Source: Paracoccus alkanivorans (GTDB lineage: Bacteria; Pseudomonadota; Alphaproteobacteria; Rhodobacterales; Rhodobacteraceae). From it: a DNA stretch of 64,000 nucleotides. The stretch spans positions 372,001 through 436,000 of the forward strand of contig NZ_QOKZ01000004.1 in the NCBI RefSeq assembly GCF_003697785.1, read 5' to 3'. The translations under genes and the position numbers were made by a program. Below are positions 17,854-27,299 of the stretch, in pieces. Below the pieces are notes generated by a model. That model saw only the letters and a program-made list of their open reading frames with translations. It had not been told where the DNA came from and did not search any database. Position 1 is the stretch's first letter; each line of letters begins with the position of its first letter.

Positions 17854-19230
17854 TCATTCCTCGCCGCCATGGCGTCGGGTGATGCTGCGCATTGTCACCA
17901 GTTCCTCCGCCGCGGTCGGATGAACAGCCATGGCCGCGTCGAAATCGGCCTTTGTCGCGCCCATCGTGATGGGGATCGCGGCCAGCTGGATCATCTCGCC
18001 GGCATCGGGGCCGAAGATATGGCAGCCCAGTACCCGGTCACTTTGCGGCTCGACCAGCAATTTCATCATGGTCCGTGCATCCGAGCCCGCGAACATGGAG
18101 CGCATTGGCCGGAACACCGCCGAATAGACATCGACCGGGCCCCGCGCTGCCGCCTGTTCCTCGGTCAGGCCGATGCTGCCCAGTTCATGCGGGCGCAGAT
18201 AGACGGCGCTGGCGACCAGATCATGGTTCACTTGCCGGGCCTTGTCACCGAACACCGTGTCGGCGAAGGAATGACCTTCGCGGATCGCCACCGGGGTCAG
18301 GTTGACCCGGTCGGTCACGTCCCCCACGGCAAAGATCGACGGCACCGAGCTTTGCGACCACTCATCGACCGCGATGGCACCGTTATCCTTGAGGCGAACG
18401 CCGGTATTCTCGAGCCCCAGCCCCCAAGTATAGGGCGCGCGCCCCGTCGCAAGGAACACCGCGTCGAATTCATCCGCGCTGCCGTCGTCGAAACGCGCGG
18501 TGATCCGGTCTCCGGTCTTTTCCAGCCCCGCCGGCGACAGTCCCAGTCGCAGATCGACGCCGATATCCTTCAGCTGAGCCGTCGCCATCTCGCGCGCTTC
18601 GCGATCGAAGCCGCGCAGCACCGCATCGCCGCGATAGGCCTGCACGGTCTCGACCCCCAACCCGTTCAGGATCGTGGCGAATTCGCAGGCGATGAAGCCG
18701 CCGCCGATCAGCAGGGCACGTTTCGGCAACTCGTCCAACAGGAACAGGTCGTCCGAGATTAGCCCCAATTCCGCCCCGGGGAACTCGGGTCTGGCAGGAC
18801 GTCCGCCCACCGCGATCAGGATATGCTTGGCGGTCATGCGCGTGCCGTCGGCCAGTTCGACCGTGTGGTGATCGGCGATCCGGGCGCGCTGATGGTGAAT
18901 CTCGACCCCGGCATTGTTCAGGCCCGAGGTATAGGCCGCCTCCAGCCGGTTCAGCTCGGCATCCAGCTTGGCACGGAAATCACGCCAGCTGAAATCGCCC
19001 GCCGCCGCATCGGACCAGCCATAGCCGCGCATTTCCTCGGCCATCAGCGGGGCGTTCGAGGCGAAGATCATCAGCTTTTTCGGCACGCAGCCCCGAATGA
19101 CGCAGGTGCCGCCCATGCGGCTTTCCTCGGCCAGCCCGACCTTGGCGCCATGCTGCCCCGCCGCGATCCGCGCCGCGCGCACCCCGCCCGAACCGCCGCC
19201 AATGACAAACAAATCATAATCGAAACCCAT
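17854..19230 (-). CDS. gor: glutathione-disulfide reductase
   Basis: Cytoplasmic FAD enzyme using NADPH to reduce GSSG, 458 aa. The FAD motif GGGSGGVRAAR is at residues 11-21, redox-active Cys43 and Cys48 lie in GTCVIRGCVPKK, the NADPH fold is IGGGFIACEFA, and the C-terminal His/Glu motif is MAVHPTAAEELVTM. The ATG at 19230 shares a base with the rpiA stop (TGATG), so translation is coupled; a GTG one codon earlier is less likely. Pairing with rpiA links a pentose-phosphate enzyme to an NADPH-consuming redox enzyme. Confidence 0.96.
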   Translation of the reverse strand: MGFDYDLFVIGGGSGGVRAARIAAGQHGAKVGLAEESRMGGTCVIRGCVPKKLMIFASNAPLMAEEMRGYGWSDAAAGDFSWRDFRAKLDAELNRLEAAYTSGLNNAGVEIHHQRARIADHHTVELADGTRMTAKHILIAVGGRPARPEFPGAELGLISDDLFLLDELPKRALLIGGGFIACEFATILNGLGVETVQAYRGDAVLRGFDREAREMATAQLKDIGVDLRLGLSPAGLEKTGDRITARFDDGSADEFDAVFLATGRAPYTWGLGLENTGVRLKDNGAIAVDEWSQSSVPSIFAVGDVTDRVNLTPVAIREGHSFADTVFGDKARQVNHDLVASAVYLRPHELGSIGLTEEQAAARGPVDVYSAVFRPMRSMFAGSDARTMMKLLVEPQSDRVLGCHIFGPDAGEMIQLAAIPITMGATKADFDAAMAVHPTAAEELVTMRSITRRHGGEE

Positions 19231-19955
19231 CACGCCGCCCCTTCGTCGCCTTCGCGGCGCAACTCCACCACGCTGCCATCGGCCCGCCCGATGATCGCCA
19301 GATCGCAGATGCCGAGAAACAGCCCATGCTCAACGACCCCGGGAATCGCCGTCAGGGCACGGGCCAGTGCCGGAGCGTCCGGTATCGCCTCTAGCGCTAG
19401 GTCAAGGATGAAATTGCCCTCGTCGGTCAGAACGGGCTTACCCTCGCGCAGGCGCTGATTGATCGGCCGTCCGCCCAGATCGAGATCCTCCAGCGCACGG
19501 CAGATCAGTTCCCGCGTCGATTCAAAACCGAAAGCGAGCACCTCGACCGGCAGATGGAAGGCACCGAGCTGTTCGACCACCTTGCCGGGATCGGCGACCA
19601 CCACCATCCGGTCGCTGGCCATGGCGACGATTTTTTCACGCAGATGCGCACCGCCGCCGCCCTTGATCAGGTTCAGGTCGGGATCGACCTCATCGGCGCC
19701 GTCGATGGTCATATCCAGCCAGCCGATCTGATCGAGGCTCTCGATTCGCAGCCCAAGGCTCTCGGCCAGCTCCGCCGTCGCCTTCGAGGTCGCGGCACAA
19801 CGCAGAGTCAGTCCTTCGGCATGCACTTTCGCGGCCAGTTCACGGACCATGACGCTGGCGGTCGAGCCGGTGCCCAACCCCACCCGCATGCCATCGCGGA
19901 CCAGTTCGATTGCGGCGCGCGAGGCAGCCAGTTTGGCGGGATCTGGATCGGACAT
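19230..19955 (-). CDS. rpiA: ribose-5-phosphate isomerase A
   Basis: Interconverts ribose-5-phosphate and ribulose-5-phosphate in the non-oxidative pentose phosphate path. The 241 aa carry phosphate-binding GLGTGSTA (residues 26-33), catalytic DGADEVDPDLNLIKGGGGA with the acid/base Asp and Lys, and the C-terminal GVVEHGLF. The ATG at 19955 has AGGAG 7 bp upstream, better than the ATG at 19979. It is the first gene of rpiA-gor. Confidence 0.96.
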   Translation of the reverse strand: MSDPDPAKLAASRAAIELVRDGMRVGLGTGSTASVMVRELAAKVHAEGLTLRCAATSKATAELAESLGLRIESLDQIGWLDMTIDGADEVDPDLNLIKGGGGAHLREKIVAMASDRMVVVADPGKVVEQLGAFHLPVEVLAFGFESTRELICRALEDLDLGGRPINQRLREGKPVLTDEGNFILDLALEAIPDAPALARALTAIPGVVEHGLFLGICDLAIIGRADGSVVELRREGDEGAA

Positions 19956-20037
19956 CCGGCTCTCCTGTATTCGGTTCACGAAGTATATATGCGATGCGCC
20001 GCCCGAGAGCGAGGGCCCCCGCCCCTCCTGCGACAGT

Positions 20038-21147
20038 TTAGTTCCGTTGCAGAGTCTCGGGCAGAATCACGGTAAAACAGCTTCCCTCGCCCTTGCGGCT
20101 GGCGATACGCAACCGGCCACGATGGCGGTTGATGATATGCTTGACGATGGCAAGCCCCAGCCCGGTGCCGCCCTGTGAGCGCGAACGATGCGTGTCGACA
20201 CGATAGAAGCGCTCGGTGAGCCGCGGCAGGTGCATCTCGTCGATACCTTCGCCGAAATCCTCGACTCGTATCGCCCAACCGGGACCGCGCAGCAATGGCT
20301 CATGATCGATTCGCTGCAAGCTGATGCGGACCCGTTCACCCGATGCACCGTATTTGATCGCGTTCTCAATCAGGTTCTGGAACACCTGCACAAGTTGATC
20401 GGCATCGCCGGGCAGGCTGAGTTCGATGTCCAGTCCTGCCGTCTCCAGCGCGACCCCCACCTCGTCGGCACTATGCTGCATCGTCGCCAGAACGCTACGC
20501 AGCAACCCCGGCAGATCGACCTCGGCCGAGGGCCGGCGGCGTTCCTCGGATTGCACTCGGCTGAGCGAAAGCAGATCATGGACCAGGCGGTTCATCCGGT
20601 TCGCCTCTCGCTCCATGATGTCGAGGAAACGGTCACGCGCATTTGCGTCGTCACGGGCCGGGCCGCGCAGGGTTTCGATAAAGCCGATCATCGCTGTCAG
20701 GGGCGTGCGTAGTTCGTGACTGACATTGGCCACGAAATCGCGGCGCATCTGTTCCGCCTCTTCGGCGACGGACTGATCCAACACCGCGATCAGCGCCCCC
20801 CGCCCGATTCCCGCGGGAAGCGGCGAAACGGTCACTTCCGCAGCGATATCGCGCCCATCGGCGGCAAGGCTTGCCCGCAATGTCGCAACACCGTCGGGTG
20901 GCGTCGGCAAGGCGGGATCGGGCGACGGGGCATCATGTTCCTCGGGCTGCAACACCCAATCCAGGGCCTGCACGACTGCGGGATGACGCACGACGGTGAC
21001 AAAGGGCCGATCCAGCAGATCCGTGCCGAACAATGCCTCGGCGGGTTGATTGGCGCCGATCATCCGGGCGCGGCCATCCACTGCCATCACGGCTATGGGA
21101 ATGCCGTCCAGCAGCGCGGCCACGCGCCTTTGCGTCTCTGCGTTCAT
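20038..21147 (-). CDS. sensor histidine kinase, PhoR-like, without membrane segments
   Basis: 369-aa kinase with an N-terminal PAS domain (residues about 10-120, VMAVDGRARMIGANQPAE), HisKA with His144 in VANVSHELRTPL, and HATPase_c with N (FQNLIENAIKYG), G1 (EDFGEGI) and G2 (GGTGLGLAIVKHI) boxes. The architecture is that of PhoR, but no transmembrane helix is visible, so it senses from the cytoplasm or through a partner. It overlaps the gamma-carbonic anhydrase gene by 4 bp. No response regulator or pst/phoU genes lie nearby, so assignment to phosphate control rests on domain similarity alone. Confidence 0.88.
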   Translation of the reverse strand: MNAETQRRVAALLDGIPIAVMAVDGRARMIGANQPAEALFGTDLLDRPFVTVVRHPAVVQALDWVLQPEEHDAPSPDPALPTPPDGVATLRASLAADGRDIAAEVTVSPLPAGIGRGALIAVLDQSVAEEAEQMRRDFVANVSHELRTPLTAMIGFIETLRGPARDDANARDRFLDIMEREANRMNRLVHDLLSLSRVQSEERRRPSAEVDLPGLLRSVLATMQHSADEVGVALETAGLDIELSLPGDADQLVQVFQNLIENAIKYGASGERVRISLQRIDHEPLLRGPGWAIRVEDFGEGIDEMHLPRLTERFYRVDTHRSRSQGGTGLGLAIVKHIINRHRGRLRIASRKGEGSCFTVILPETLQRN

Positions 21148-21665
21148 TCGATCCGCCGTAATCCCGCATGAAAGCGTGCTGCATTGGCCCGATAGCGTGC
21201 AGCCGTGGCGCGCAGCCCTTCCTGCGCCTCGTCATCCAGCATCCGGACCACCTTGCCCGGTGCGCCCATGACCAGGGCACCGGGCGGGATTTCCTTGCCC
21301 TCCGTAACCAGAGCGCCAGCGCCGATCAGGGCCCCTGCCCCGATCTTCGCCCCGTTCAGCACGGTGGCGCCCATGCCGATCAGCGCGCCCTCGCCGATCT
21401 CACAGCCATGCAGGATCGCCCGGTGGCCGATCGTGCAATCCGGCCCCACCAGCAAGGGAAAACCGGGATCGGTATGAAAGACGCAGAGATCCTGCACATT
21501 GCTGCCGCGCCCGATCCGGATTTCCTCGTTGTCGCCACGCAGCACCGCCCCCCACCAGACCGAGGCTTCCTCCTCCAGCACCACGCGGCCCATCAGTTGC
21601 GCATCGGGGGCGGCCCACGCGTTTCCGGCCAGTTCCGGGGCAATTCCATCCAGTTCCCAGATCAT
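21144..21665 (-). CDS. gamma-carbonic anhydrase family protein
   Basis: Left-handed beta-helix trimer protein of 173 aa, built from hexapeptide repeats ([19 protein letters not shown]). The three metal-binding histidines are present: His64 (VFHTD), His81 (IGHRA) and His86 (LHGC). Such proteins (YrdA/PaaY/Cam-like) hydrate CO2 or act as thioesterase-related proteins; activity varies among members. Its ATG overlaps the gmk stop and its stop overlaps the kinase start, each by 4 bp, giving a three-gene operon gmk-CA-kinase. Confidence 0.92.
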   Translation of the reverse strand: MIWELDGIAPELAGNAWAAPDAQLMGRVVLEEEASVWWGAVLRGDNEEIRIGRGSNVQDLCVFHTDPGFPLLVGPDCTIGHRAILHGCEIGEGALIGMGATVLNGAKIGAGALIGAGALVTEGKEIPPGALVMGAPGKVVRMLDDEAQEGLRATAARYRANAARFHAGLRRIE

Positions 21666-22300
21666 CGGCGATCCTCCTCCATCAGCCTCTTGACGAATGT
21701 TCCCAGCCCACCCTGCCGGTCGCGGCGCAATCGTTCCGCGGTCAGGATGGCACGCAGCCGGGCCTCGGTCTCGTCCAGATCGTCATTGACCAGCACATAA
21801 TCGTATTCGGCCCAATGGCTGATCTCGGCCCGGCTTTTCTCCATGCGCCCCTCGATCACCTCGGCGCTGTCCTGCCCCCGGGCGCGAAGCCGCCGTTCCA
21901 GCTCGGACAGGGAAGGCGGCAGCACGAAGATCGAAACGACATGGCCGCCAAGCGCGGAAGCGCGTATCTGCTGACCGCCCTGCCAATCAACATCGAAAAG
22001 CGTGTCGCGCCCCTCGCGCATCGCCGTCTCGACCGGAGCTCTCGGGCTACCGTAGAAATTACCGAAGACCTCGGCATGTTCCAGCATTTGCCCCGCCTCG
22101 ACCATGGCACGGAACTCCTGCTGGGAGGTGAAATGGTAATGCTGGCCATCCACCTCTCCCGGTCGCGGAGAACGTGTCGTGGCAGAGACCGAAAAGCCGA
22201 GCGCCGGGTCCCACTCCATCAAGCGCCGCGCCAGCGTGGATTTCCCGGCACCGGAAGGCGATGACAGGATGATCAGCAATCCGGTGCGGTCCATCGGCAC
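21662..22300 (-). CDS. gmk: guanylate kinase
   Basis: Phosphorylates GMP to GDP with ATP. The 212 aa include P-loop PSGAGKS (residues 15-21), GMP-binding [19 protein letters not shown], and [11 protein letters not shown]. The C-terminal [19 protein letters not shown] suits alphaproteobacterial Gmk. The initiating Met could be residue 1 or 3 (MPMDRTG). It is first in an overlapping unit with gamma-carbonic anhydrase and the histidine kinase, divergent from the PAS protein gene. Confidence 0.96.
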   Translation of the reverse strand: MPMDRTGLLIILSSPSGAGKSTLARRLMEWDPALGFSVSATTRSPRPGEVDGQHYHFTSQQEFRAMVEAGQMLEHAEVFGNFYGSPRAPVETAMREGRDTLFDVDWQGGQQIRASALGGHVVSIFVLPPSLSELERRLRARGQDSAEVIEGRMEKSRAEISHWAEYDYVLVNDDLDETEARLRAILTAERLRRDRQGGLGTFVKRLMEEDRR

Positions 22301-22489
22301 TATCCTCTGAGATCAGCTTTGCGGACGGGATGGACCAGCGTTTCCGGGGGGTCAAGCCCCGGAACATCCCTTAACCACTTATTAGGAAATGACTCGGCGG
22401 GGAACGATCATCGGCATAACCTGATGATGTATTCAATGACAACGGCGCGCCGAGCTACGCAACGGCCATCTGCTTATCGGGGATATCGC

Positions 22490-23116
22490 ATGTCGGACAG
22501 CTTCGACGTGAAAACACCAACAACCACGCATCGCGTCACACGGACGGGCAATGTCCTGTATATAGTTAATTCGACGCGCCCCAGTGCCGACCACATCATC
22601 GGGGAATTGCGCAACTACTGGCAAAGCCTGCGCCGGAACGGGTCGGTCCCGCTGCGTGCGGATGTCTCGGCAGACGATATTCCGACGCTGCTGGAATACG
22701 CATTTCTCGTCGAGCGGCTCGCGCCGGGAATGGCCCGGTTCCGACTGGTGGGGCAGCATCTGATCGACCTGATGGGGATGGAACTGCGCGGAATGCCGTT
22801 ATGCTCCCTGCTAAACCGGGATTCGCGCAAGCGGATGTGCCATGTAACGGAAACCGTGTTCCGGGCCCCGCAGATCGCCAAGCTGAAACTATCCTCCCCC
22901 GCCGAAGAGAGGCCGGGTATGAAAGGAAGCATGCTGCTGCTGCCGCTCCGATCCGATCTGGACGATGTGACTCGGGCGCTTGGCTGTCTGGTCATGAAAG
23001 GAACAGGCGGCACGAGGCCACAGCGCCTTGACCTGACCGGAACGAAGTTCACACCGGTTATCCCGGGCGGCAGGATCCTGCATCCATCGTCACTGACCGA
23101 TTCCGACAAGCTGTGA
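22490..23116 (+). CDS. PAS domain-containing protein (PAS_5 family)
   Basis: Soluble 208-aa protein of the alphaproteobacterial PAS_5 group, a lone sensor-like domain with no attached output domain. Typical elements are LRNYWQSLRRNGSVPLRADV, LEYAFLVERLAPGMARFRLVGQHL, and MLLLPLRSDLDD. The function of the family is unknown; a ligand-binding or partner-binding role is assumed. The ATG at 22490 (MSDSFDVK) is preferred by family form and a nearby GGGGA; the frame stays open back to 22319, so a longer product is possible. It converges on the GNAT gene. Confidence 0.8.
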   Translation: MSDSFDVKTPTTTHRVTRTGNVLYIVNSTRPSADHIIGELRNYWQSLRRNGSVPLRADVSADDIPTLLEYAFLVERLAPGMARFRLVGQHLIDLMGMELRGMPLCSLLNRDSRKRMCHVTETVFRAPQIAKLKLSSPAEERPGMKGSMLLLPLRSDLDDVTRALGCLVMKGTGGTRPQRLDLTGTKFTPVIPGGRILHPSSLTDSDKL

Positions 23117-23133
23117 ACTTAACCCCAGGCCGG

Positions 23134-24111
23134 TCAACGCTTTCGGCGCCAGCGATATATCCCGGCGGCAGCGGCGGCATCCCGGCCAAGCGAGGGCACC
23201 ATTGCGTCCTCTTCACGCTGAAACCCCAGATTACGCAGAATGCGGGCGGAGGCCGGGTTATCGTCAAACACCTCTGCCTGCAGTGCAGGCGGATCGAAGC
23301 GCGCGAGGTATTCCCCGAAGAATGCGCCGGCTGCCTCCTGCCCCAGACCCTGCCCTGCAAGCGACGGATCGAGGAAATAATTGATCGACGGCGGCTCCCC
23401 CGGCAACACTCCGACTGCTCCGGCTACTTGCCCCTTATGGCGGATCACCAACCGCATGGGTGGCGTCAGCGCCTCCCTGGTAAAGATCGGCGCAACATCA
23501 TCCAGCGTCATGTCCGTGGCATAGCGCAACAGCATCCGGGCCACCTCGGGACGTGTAACGATACGGTGCAGATCGATCAGGTCGCCGGGCTGAAAGCCGT
23601 TTATCCGAAGGCGCGGCGTGTGCAGCGCGATACCATGCCGCGCCGCAAAATCCGCGCGTGTCAGATGCAGACTGGTAGCAGGGAATTCCCTTGCCTTGGC
23701 ACGCGACCATGCCGTGACCTGCGCCCCGGCACGAAATCCAAGACGGGACAGCAACATCTCCGAACGATGATTGCCGTTCAGATAGACCGCATCGATTCCC
23801 TCGGCTCCGGCCATGAAATATCGGCTCAGTCCCAGCACCGCCGCACGCAGGGCGATACCCTGGCGCTGAAAACGCGACGCGAGCCAGATGCCGAAACTTT
23901 CGGCAATCCGCAGCATCCCCGCCATCTCGCCATCGACACGAATGGCATATTCTCCCGGACCCGCCTCGGCAACGAACCGCGCCGCGTCATTCAGACCATA
24001 GGGCTGCGGGATCGAGGTCAGCCAGCGGCTCATCTCGGGATTTCTCATCGCCTCGACGATCGCATCGCAATCTTCGGGATGGACCCGACCAAGGGTAATA
24101 CGCTTCTGCAT
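23134..24111 (-). CDS. GNAT family N-acetyltransferase with two tandem GNAT domains
   Basis: 325 aa, about twice the size of a single RimJ/RimL-type acetyltransferase. The first half (to about residue 160) shows RFQRQGIALRAA and YLNGNHRSEMLLSRLGFRAG. The second half shows LDPSLAGQGLGQEAAGAF and FDDNPASARILRNLGFQREE. Both carry the acetyl-CoA loop (Q/R-x-x-G-x-G/A) and the NxxS.xxL.xLGF signature, so both may bind acetyl-CoA. The ATG at 24111 is 4 bp past the rnd stop, indicating one transcript with rnd. The substrate is unknown; protein or small-molecule amines are both possible. Confidence 0.87.
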   Translation of the reverse strand: MQKRITLGRVHPEDCDAIVEAMRNPEMSRWLTSIPQPYGLNDAARFVAEAGPGEYAIRVDGEMAGMLRIAESFGIWLASRFQRQGIALRAAVLGLSRYFMAGAEGIDAVYLNGNHRSEMLLSRLGFRAGAQVTAWSRAKAREFPATSLHLTRADFAARHGIALHTPRLRINGFQPGDLIDLHRIVTRPEVARMLLRYATDMTLDDVAPIFTREALTPPMRLVIRHKGQVAGAVGVLPGEPPSINYFLDPSLAGQGLGQEAAGAFFGEYLARFDPPALQAEVFDDNPASARILRNLGFQREEDAMVPSLGRDAAAAAGIYRWRRKR

Positions 24112-24115
24112 GGCC

Positions 24116-25297
24116 TCAGCGCGCGGTAACGACGCGTACCACGCCATCACCCGCGGACAGGGCGATATCACCAGCGGCCAGCCGCAACGCATCCTGCCCG
24201 AACACATCGGCGCGCCAACCCTTCAACGCGGGCAGGTCACGCTCTCCCGTCGCAATCGCATCCAGATCGGATGAGGACGCGATCAGCTTGGGCGCTACCC
24301 CCGCCTCGTCCGCCTTGGCCTTCAAGAGCACTCGCAGCAGCTCCGACAGCGCCGCATTCCCGGGTTTTCCCGGCTCTTCCTTCTTGGGCTGCGGCAATTC
24401 GCGCGTCTCCAGCCCCGCCTTCACCGCAGCGAGGATCCCTGCCGCGATGTCACCCTTTCGCGCCTCGCGCAGCAGAAGCCGGGAACGCCCTAGGTCGTTC
24501 TCGCTGGATGGCTTGGTCGAGGCGAGTTCGATCATCGCATCATCCTTGAAAACCCGCGACCGGGGAATATCACGCTCTTGCGCATAGGTTTCACGGAATC
24601 GGGCAAGCTCGCGCAGGATTGCCAGGAAGCGGGGCGAATTGGTCCGGGTCCGAACCTTCAGCCACGCGTCTTCGGGGCGGGTGGTATAGGTCTCGGGATC
24701 GTTTAGAATCGCCATCTCCTCGGCCAGCCAGCTTTCCCTTCCACTGCGGGCAAGCTCTCCGGCCAGAAATTCATAGATGACGCGCAGATGGGTCACATCG
24801 GCCAGCGCATAGGATTTTTGGGCATCCGACAGGGGCCTGCGCGACCAGTCAGTAAAGCGCGAGGATTTGTCCAGGCTCGCATGGGCGATCTTGCGCACAA
24901 GCGTCTCGTATCCGACCTGCTCACCAAAGCCACAGACCATGGCGGCGACCTGCGTATCGAAAAGCGGTTCCGGAAACAGTCCTGCGTCGTGGAAGAAGAT
25001 TTCCAGATCCTGCCGCGCGGCATGAAACACCTTTACCGTGGCTTCGTGACGAAACAGGTCGTAAAGCGGCTCCAGTGACAGGTCGCTGGCCAGGGGATCG
25101 ACCAGGACAGCTTCGCCTCCTGCCTCCTGCGCGCTCGAAGCGGGCGGGATGGCCAATTGAATCAGGCAAAGCTTCGACCAATAGGTCCGCTCGCGCAGGA
25201 ATTCCGTATCGACGGTGACATAGGGAGCGGACTTGGCGGCTTCGACAAAGCGGGCGAGGTCCTCGGTGCGGCTGATCGCGGTAATTTGCTGGCTCAT
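24116..25297 (-). CDS. rnd: ribonuclease D
   Basis: 3'-to-5' exoribonuclease trimming tRNA and other small RNA 3' ends. The 393 aa have the DEDDy domain with Asp30/Glu32 in VTVDTEFLRERTYW, Asp in FHAARQDLEIFF and the Tyr-x3-Asp of SYALADVTHL, followed by one or two HRDC modules (PRSRVFKDDAMIELA; ALKGWRADVFGQDAL). The ATG at 25297 (MSQQITAISRTEDL) is family-typical; the ORF opens at 25384 inside the upstream terminator hairpin, so the longer form is rejected. Confidence 0.95.
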   Translation of the reverse strand: MSQQITAISRTEDLARFVEAAKSAPYVTVDTEFLRERTYWSKLCLIQLAIPPASSAQEAGGEAVLVDPLASDLSLEPLYDLFRHEATVKVFHAARQDLEIFFHDAGLFPEPLFDTQVAAMVCGFGEQVGYETLVRKIAHASLDKSSRFTDWSRRPLSDAQKSYALADVTHLRVIYEFLAGELARSGRESWLAEEMAILNDPETYTTRPEDAWLKVRTRTNSPRFLAILRELARFRETYAQERDIPRSRVFKDDAMIELASTKPSSENDLGRSRLLLREARKGDIAAGILAAVKAGLETRELPQPKKEEPGKPGNAALSELLRVLLKAKADEAGVAPKLIASSSDLDAIATGERDLPALKGWRADVFGQDALRLAAGDIALSAGDGVVRVVTAR

Positions 25298-25356
25298 TTG
25301 GCTCTTTCTGGCTTGGGCGGTTCGTCCGCCGGCTGCGCAGGCATACGCCCAAGCAA

Positions 25357-25389
25357 GGCGGATGGAAAGGGTTTGCCTTTCCATCCGCC
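25357..25389 (-). terminator. 14-bp perfect hairpin downstream of tpiA
   Basis: GGCGGATGGAAAGG (25357-25370) and its exact complement CCTTTCCATCCGCC (25376-25389) surround a 5-nt loop, 26 bp beyond the tpiA stop. No strong U-run follows in the leftward direction, so it may stabilise 3' ends or need Rho. Confidence 0.6.
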
Positions 25390-25414
25390 CTTTCCAGTGT
25401 CCGGTGAAACGGAA

Positions 25415-26164
25415 TTAACGGGCCGCTTCAAGCGCGGCAATGATACCGCCGAAATCCGCAGCCTTCAGGCTCGCGCCACCAACCAGCGCCCCGTCCACAT
25501 GCGCGATGGTGAAAATCTCGGCGGCATTGCCGGGTTTCACGCTGCCGCCATAAAGCAACCGCATCTCGCCTGCGTCGCTAAAACGCGCTCCCAGTTCCTC
25601 GCGCATGAATGCATGGACCTCGGCAATCTGCTGATCGGTGGGGGTGCGTCCCGTGCCGATGGCCCAGACCGGTTCATAGGCGATGACGGTATTGGCCGCG
25701 TTGACCCTATCCGGCAGCGAGCCCGCAAGCTGCGCACCGATCACCGCAAGCGTCTCACCCGCATCGCGCTGCGCCTCGGTCTCACCCACACAGATGATTG
25801 CGGTCAGCCCTGCGCCATGCGCCGCCACTGCCTTGGCCGCCACGTCGGCATCCGTTTCTCCGTGGTCGGCCCGGCGCTCGGAATGGCCGAGGATCACATA
25901 ATCGGCACCGATGTCCTTCAGTTGGGCCGCCGAAATATCCCCTGTATGCGCCCCCGATGCATTGGCATGGCAGTCCTGCCCGCCCAGAACGATCGCATGA
26001 CTTCCCACCCGCCCCTTCATCGGATGGATCAGCACCGCCGGAGGGCAGATCAGCACTTCGCAGCCCGGCTCGGGATGGGCTTCGCATATCAGGTCGATCT
26101 CGGCCAATGCGGCCAGATCGCCATTCATCTTCCAGTTTCCTGCGGCCAGTTTACGCGGCGCCAT
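25415..26164 (-). CDS. tpiA: triose-phosphate isomerase
   Basis: Interconverts dihydroxyacetone phosphate and glyceraldehyde-3-phosphate; 249-aa TIM barrel. Catalytic residues Asn10 and Lys12 (AGNWKMNG), His94 (GHSERR) and Glu164 ([10 protein letters not shown]) are all present, as is the flexible loop 6 ([10 protein letters not shown]). Monocistronic by layout: a strong hairpin follows and the next co-oriented gene upstream is 97 bp away. Confidence 0.97.
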   Translation of the reverse strand: MAPRKLAAGNWKMNGDLAALAEIDLICEAHPEPGCEVLICPPAVLIHPMKGRVGSHAIVLGGQDCHANASGAHTGDISAAQLKDIGADYVILGHSERRADHGETDADVAAKAVAAHGAGLTAIICVGETEAQRDAGETLAVIGAQLAGSLPDRVNAANTVIAYEPVWAIGTGRTPTDQQIAEVHAFMREELGARFSDAGEMRLLYGGSVKPGNAAEIFTIAHVDGALVGGASLKAADFGGIIAALEAAR

Positions 26165-26260
26165 CGTCGTCCTCCTATCCGTTCCAGATCACGGATTAAG
26201 GGCAACGTCACCGGGGCGCAATCATGATAGCGTCACAACCCGGCCTCTGAGCGGGCAGGC

Positions 26261-26632
26261 TCAAGGTTGGGCACGGCTGCCTTCCAAAGGTTCGAAACGC
26301 ACTGACTCGCCGCAGCCGCAGCTATCGGTGACGTTCGGGTTACGGAACCGGAAGCCTGACTCCAGCAGCCCGGTCTCGTAATCGATCTCGGTCCCGAACA
26401 GGAACATCTGCGCCATCGGCGCAATCATCACCCGCGCCTCGCCCTGCTCCACAACCTCTTCATTGGCGTCGGGCGTATCAGCAAGTTCCATCGTGTATTC
26501 CATTCCCGCGCAGCCGCCCTTTTTCAGCCCGATGCGCAGCCCATAGGCCTGCCTGCCGGCCATCAGCCGGGCAATCTGCCGCTCGGCCGCGGGGGTCATC
26601 GTGACTGGCGATGCGCCTGGAATCCCAAACAT
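26261..26632 (-). CDS. sufA: Fe-S cluster assembly accessory protein (HesB/IscA/SufA family)
   Basis: 123-aa A-type carrier that accepts and passes Fe-S clusters. The three family cysteines are visible: one in GGCAGMEY and two in the C-terminal SCGCGES. The start MFGIPGASPVTMTPAAERQI is typical of the alphaproteobacterial form. It is read in the same direction as the SufT-like gene 182 bp upstream, the order found at the end of alphaproteobacterial suf operons, but the rest of suf is not here. A palindromic intergenic repeat lies between the two. ErpA or IscA naming would be equally defensible. Confidence 0.85.
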   Translation of the reverse strand: MFGIPGASPVTMTPAAERQIARLMAGRQAYGLRIGLKKGGCAGMEYTMELADTPDANEEVVEQGEARVMIAPMAQMFLFGTEIDYETGLLESGFRFRNPNVTDSCGCGESVRFEPLEGSRAQP

Positions 26633-26708
26633 GATCGAACCTTCCTAATCTCACTGCCCCAGAAGATAAGACCTTGGCCGCCCCATCTCAAGATGCGCGC
26701 GAACCGGT

Positions 26709-26781
26709 CTGCTTCTTCTTCAGGAAAATATCCTCGGGCGGAGACGTCCACCAAGCGTCCGGGGGGCAGACAGCCCCCCGC
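26709..26781 (-). repeat. palindromic intergenic repeat with GAAGAAGAAG tail, copy 1
   Basis: Between the two Fe-S assembly genes. Read leftward it is a G/C hairpin (GGGGGGC-AGACA-GCCCCCC on the plus strand, 26761-26779), a variable middle, then GAGGATATTTTCCTGAAGAAG. The same hairpin loop (GGGC-AGACA-GCCC) and tail recur in the same orientation at 36133-36194 between serC and serA. Confidence 0.65.
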
Positions 26782-26814
26782 CACCGCCGCCCTCCAGAGC
26801 GGCAACGCAGCACC

Positions 26815-27171
26815 CTACATGAAGCCCAGCTCCAGCCGCGCCTCGTCGGACATCATGTCCATGCCCCATTGCGGCTGGAAGGTCATCTCGACATCGACCT
26901 GCTTAACGCCCGGCAGGGGCTCGACCGCGTCGGCGACCCATCCGGGCATCTCGCCCGCCACCGGACAGCCGGGCGCGGTCAGGGTCATGATCACCCGCAC
27001 CTCGTTCGCATCGTTGATGTCGATCGTGTAGATCAGCCCCAAGTCATAGATATTCACCGGGATTTCCGGGTCATAGACGGTCTTGCACGCCTCGACCACG
27101 GACTCGTAAAGCGGGTGATCGGTACTGGAGGGCGCGATCAGCGGAGCCCCTTCCATCATCGGTTCGGTCAT
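26815..27171 (-). CDS. sufT: SUF-associated Fe-S assembly protein (MIP18/DUF59, SufT-like)
   Basis: 118-aa MIP18/DUF59 protein involved in Fe-S cluster maturation. The core motif YDPEIPVNIYDLGLIY, the conserved Thr-x-Pro-x-Cys block LTAPGCPVAGEMPGW and the C-terminal VEMTFQPQWGMDMMSDEAR are all characteristic. The related PaaD is unlikely because no phenylacetate genes are present. Divergent from tgt across about 130 bp. Confidence 0.88.
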   Translation of the reverse strand: MTEPMMEGAPLIAPSSTDHPLYESVVEACKTVYDPEIPVNIYDLGLIYTIDINDANEVRVIMTLTAPGCPVAGEMPGWVADAVEPLPGVKQVDVEMTFQPQWGMDMMSDEARLELGFM

Positions 27172-27299
27172 AGCGCGTTCCTGTCCATTTCACTCGATTA
27201 TATAGGGCAAGGGAGGGCATGGGTCCAGCCCGGGGCCAGATTGCCATCTTGGACCAAACCCGGTATGGGCGTGCGGTTCCAGCCATGGCAGATCCGATC

